From positions 1 through 7,388 of the forward strand of contig JADFYA010000179.1 of assembly GCA_015233285.1 (NCBI GenBank): a stretch of 7,388 nucleotides of DNA. Reading direction: 5' to 3'. Numbering within the stretch: position 1 is the first letter of the stretch; every line of letters begins with the position of its first letter. Position numbers and translations under genes: made by a program. Source of the DNA: Deltaproteobacteria bacterium. Its GTDB lineage: Bacteria > Desulfobacterota > JADFXK01. A model generated the notes under the pieces. It saw nothing but the letters and a program-made list of their open reading frames with translations. It did not search any database and was not told the origin of the DNA. Shown here in pieces: positions 6,089 through 7,388 of this stretch.

Positions 6089-6472
6089 CTAATCCTCCAG
6101 CATTTCTTCGATCATCTTACCAATTCTCTCCAGTTGGATCGGTTTTTCGATAAGGCGATCTATGTCCGTCCCCTTTAAGTCATGATTAAGATAACCTGTC
6201 ATAAGGATAATCTTTATCCCCGGGTAATGCGACTTGAGGACACTAACCGCCGTCAATCCATCCACCACAGGCATTCTAATATCCAACAAGGCTAATTCTA
6301 TGAGGGTGCCTTGACGGTTGATGATGTCCAGAACCTCACGGCCGTTAAATGCCACCAACACATTGAAGCCTAATTCACTGAGGTACTCTTTGACCATTTC
6401 AACTATTATCTTTTCGTCGTCTGCGACTAAGATTGTTTTTACTTTTGGTGACACCGGCGATGAATCTTCCAT
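6089..6472 (-). CDS. CheY-like single-domain response regulator
   Basis: From the ATG at 6472 the protein has 127 residues and is a bare receiver domain with a short N-terminal tail and no output domain. The phosphorylation machinery is complete: acidic pair D18-D19 (VADDEK), phospho-acceptor D64 (LLDIRMP), T92 (LMTGY) and K110 (EKP). It should accept a phosphoryl group on D64 from a histidine kinase and signal by protein contact. No kinase gene lies in the window. Closeness to cheW suggests, but does not prove, a chemotaxis-type partner. The start is chosen because GGGAG (minus strand, 6486-6482) lies 9 nt before this ATG; an upstream in-frame TTG at 6490 would place that site within the gene. 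The stop is 149 nt before the cheW start, with a large inverted repeat between them. A good minus-strand promoter lies about 310 nt upstream. Confidence 0.9.
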   Translation of the reverse strand: MEDSSPVSPKVKTILVADDEKIIVEMVKEYLSELGFNVLVAFNGREVLDIINRQGTLIELALLDIRMPVVDGLTAVSVLKSHYPGIKIILMTGYLNHDLKGTDIDRLIEKPIQLERIGKMIEEMLED

Positions 6473-6520
6473 CGAATAGTACTCCCGCAATTCTTTTATA
6501 GCCCTGCCTGAACGCCCGCG

Positions 6521-6743
6521 GAGCCGGATGTGGTTTTATATTTTGAACGGGTATAATCGACGCTTTTTAAGGCGTATGTCGTTGCCGAATTAAATCCGTC
6601 CCATGTGGCGACTGGCTGAACCTGGGGTTGGGGGCGAAAAGGGACAATTATAACCGTTCCAAATATAGTATCCTGGTGGATTTTGATAAATATGTCAAAA
6701 TAAAACATACTATAAAATACAATTTTGTCTTGAGCCGGATGTG
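6521..6743 (+). repeat. Pair of 12-nt direct repeats GAGCCGGATGTG
   Basis: Identical copies lie at 6521-6532 and 6732-6743, 211 bp apart and both within the gene-free stretch. The flanks differ. A third copy was not noticed elsewhere in the window. They bracket the AT-rich core of the region. They could be protein binding sites, remnants of an insertion, or chance. Confidence 0.35.
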
Positions 6744-6754
6744 TCGGCCGGGTC

Positions 6755-6781
6755 ACGGGTGGAACTAATTGATGCCACCGT
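6755..6781. promoter_or_regulatory. Dyad at the predicted minus-strand start site, possible operator
   Basis: ACGGGTGG (6755-6762) and CCACCGT (6775-6781) are complementary over 7 bp with one bulged base and a 12-nt centre. The dyad adjoins the -10 box at 6782-6787 and covers the expected transcription start near 6775, a usual place for a repressor site. The neighbouring repressor-like gene makes it a candidate target, though no binding consensus is known. Confidence 0.35.
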
Positions 6782-6810
6782 ATTATAGCCGCGAACAGAA
6801 TGATTTGCAA
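6782..6810 (-). promoter_or_regulatory. Minus-strand sigma70-type promoter upstream of the response regulator
   Basis: On the minus strand, TTGCAA (6810-6805) and a perfect TATAAT (6787-6782) are separated by 17 bp. The start would be near 6775, about 300 nt before the response regulator ATG at 6472. It begins 76 nt beyond the S24 gene stop, so it would drive the response regulator, and perhaps cheW, independently of that gene. Confidence 0.6.
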
Positions 6811-6885
6811 GTTTGATTCAGAGACGGACCAGGTAATTTTTTGTCCTTGCCGCCGGTTTCCGGGTGACGGAACTTCCTGACCGGG

Positions 6886-7388
6886 CTAGTCCATTCGCCG
6901 CTGAATCAATGCTCTTCCACACCAGATCACCTGGCCGATGATGAACAACTGATCCCGGTTCAGTTCATATGGAGGATATTCGGACCGGTTGTCACAACTG
7001 ATGCGGCACCTGTCACCGGTGATAATGTCGAGTCTCTTTACCAGAATATTCTCGCCCAGACCCAGCGCGTAGATAAATCCATTAAAAATGTGTTTTGACC
7101 CGGTGTCAAGCAGAAGATCGTCACCATCCCGAATTGTTGGTTCCATTCCGGTGCCGCGGGCAGTCATCATGACCGCATGGCCGGGCCGGCTGGTTATGGT
7201 GGCCAACCAGTCCCGTTGAAAGACATGGTAGCCCCCCCGGCTTTCGGACAAGATGAATGATCGGCCATCTTCGGAAAGATGCGCCTTAACCATAGGGACA
7301 GCGTAAAACAGGGTCAGATCCGGGTCTGGGACAGGCGGTATGCGTATGCCATCACCTGGGTCGGACTCAATTCCTGAGGTAACCGGAT
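6886..7388 (-). CDS. S24/LexA-like repressor C-terminal domain with a degenerate self-cleavage site (partial, N-terminus outside window)
   Basis: The frame is open to the right edge, adding 31 codons upstream of the ATG at 7293, so that ATG is internal. The preceding residues (DLTLFYAVPMVKAHLS) continue the family pattern. The visible 166 residues are the hinge and peptidase-fold domain of S24 phage-type repressors; the expected N-terminal helix-turn-helix lies outside. Numbering from M at 7293: YHVFQRDWL (22-30), GTGMEPTIRDGD (47-58), ILVKRLD (83-89), CDNRSEYPPYE (100-110) and IIGQVIWCGR (118-127). The family nucleophile is Ser in GDSMEPT; here position 49 is Gly (codon GGA). The general-base Lys is kept (K86). 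The usual cleavage segment LSAGGGS reads LSEDGRS (6-12), so the Ala-Gly bond is also lost. RecA-stimulated autocleavage is therefore not expected. It could be a constitutive or ligand-controlled regulator, or a decaying prophage repressor. The frame is intact with a normal C-terminus. Confidence 0.88.
   Translation of the reverse strand, partial: PVTSGIESDPGDGIRIPPVPDPDLTLFYAVPMVKAHLSEDGRSFILSESRGGYHVFQRDWLATITSRPGHAVMMTARGTGMEPTIRDGDDLLLDTGSKHIFNGFIYALGLGENILVKRLDIITGDRCRISCDNRSEYPPYELNRDQLFIIGQVIWCGRALIQRRMD

Larger units (their letters stand above)
6473..6885. other. Gene-free 413-nt region with promoter and repeats
   Basis: I see no convincing gene here. It holds a minus-strand promoter (6782-6810), a dyad at its start site, an AT-rich inverted repeat at 6680-6701 (ATTTTGA, 8-nt loop, TCAAAAT) that overlaps a minus-strand TTGACA at 6698-6693, and two copies of a 12-nt direct repeat. 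An open frame of about 100 codons on the minus strand begins within the promoter itself, and a 70-codon internal version has no ribosome site. The region could be a long leader for the response regulator gene or encode a small RNA. Confidence 0.5.

Noticed and set aside
6496..6810. Minus-strand open frame of 104 codons between the response regulator and S24 genes
   Set aside because: It starts at a TTG that coincides with the -35 box, and TATAAT lies within its first codons. It has no ribosome site at this or the internal ATG. Its composition resembles no family I know. The internal 70-codon version ends 23 nt before the response regulator start, so a small gene is not fully excluded.
6830..6885. 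CCGG-TTT-CCGG hairpin with a nearby T run as a terminator of the S24 gene
   Set aside because: On the minus strand the hairpin is followed by an A run, not a T run, and the stem is only 4 bp.

Overview
The window looks like bacterial chromosome of roughly balanced base composition, most likely from a Gram-negative such as a Desulfobacterota (old Deltaproteobacteria) lineage. That placement is an inference from protein family resemblance: RNase Y, a COG2509-type flavoprotein, a DHH phosphoesterase, a PilZ protein, CheW, and an S24 protein whose C-terminal half resembles repressors common in that group. I see no rRNA, tRNA, IS element, CRISPR array or integrase.

Layout on the + strand. The last 18 codons of an RNase Y gene (rny) occupy 1-58. 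They are followed by a FAD-dependent dehydrogenase of unknown substrate (144-1496), a HIT-family nucleotide hydrolase/transferase (1560-1970), a YcgR-like PilZ c-di-GMP receptor (2175-2951), a GT4 glycosyltransferase (3009-4154) and a DHH/DHHA1 phosphoesterase (4389-5306). The DHH gene has its own well-formed sigma70-type promoter and a structured leader of about 170 nt. The PilZ and glycosyltransferase genes are closely spaced and probably co-transcribed, which suggests c-di-GMP-linked control of surface polysaccharide or motility.

Layout on the - strand. A symmetrical terminator (5344-5366) separates the convergent halves. Beyond it lie cheW (5427-5939), a CheY-like single-domain response regulator (6089-6472), a gene-free 413-nt stretch with a good minus-strand promoter, and a partial S24/LexA-type repressor gene (6886-7388) that runs off the right edge. 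The intergenic region upstream of cheW is unusually rich in dyad symmetry, including a perfect 11-bp inverted repeat.

The most notable point is the S24 protein. Its fold, its catalytic lysine and its C-terminal motifs are retained. The serine nucleophile position is glycine (GTGM where GDSM is expected), and the position aligned with the usual Ala-Gly scissile bond reads Glu-Asp. It is therefore predicted to be unable to self-cleave.
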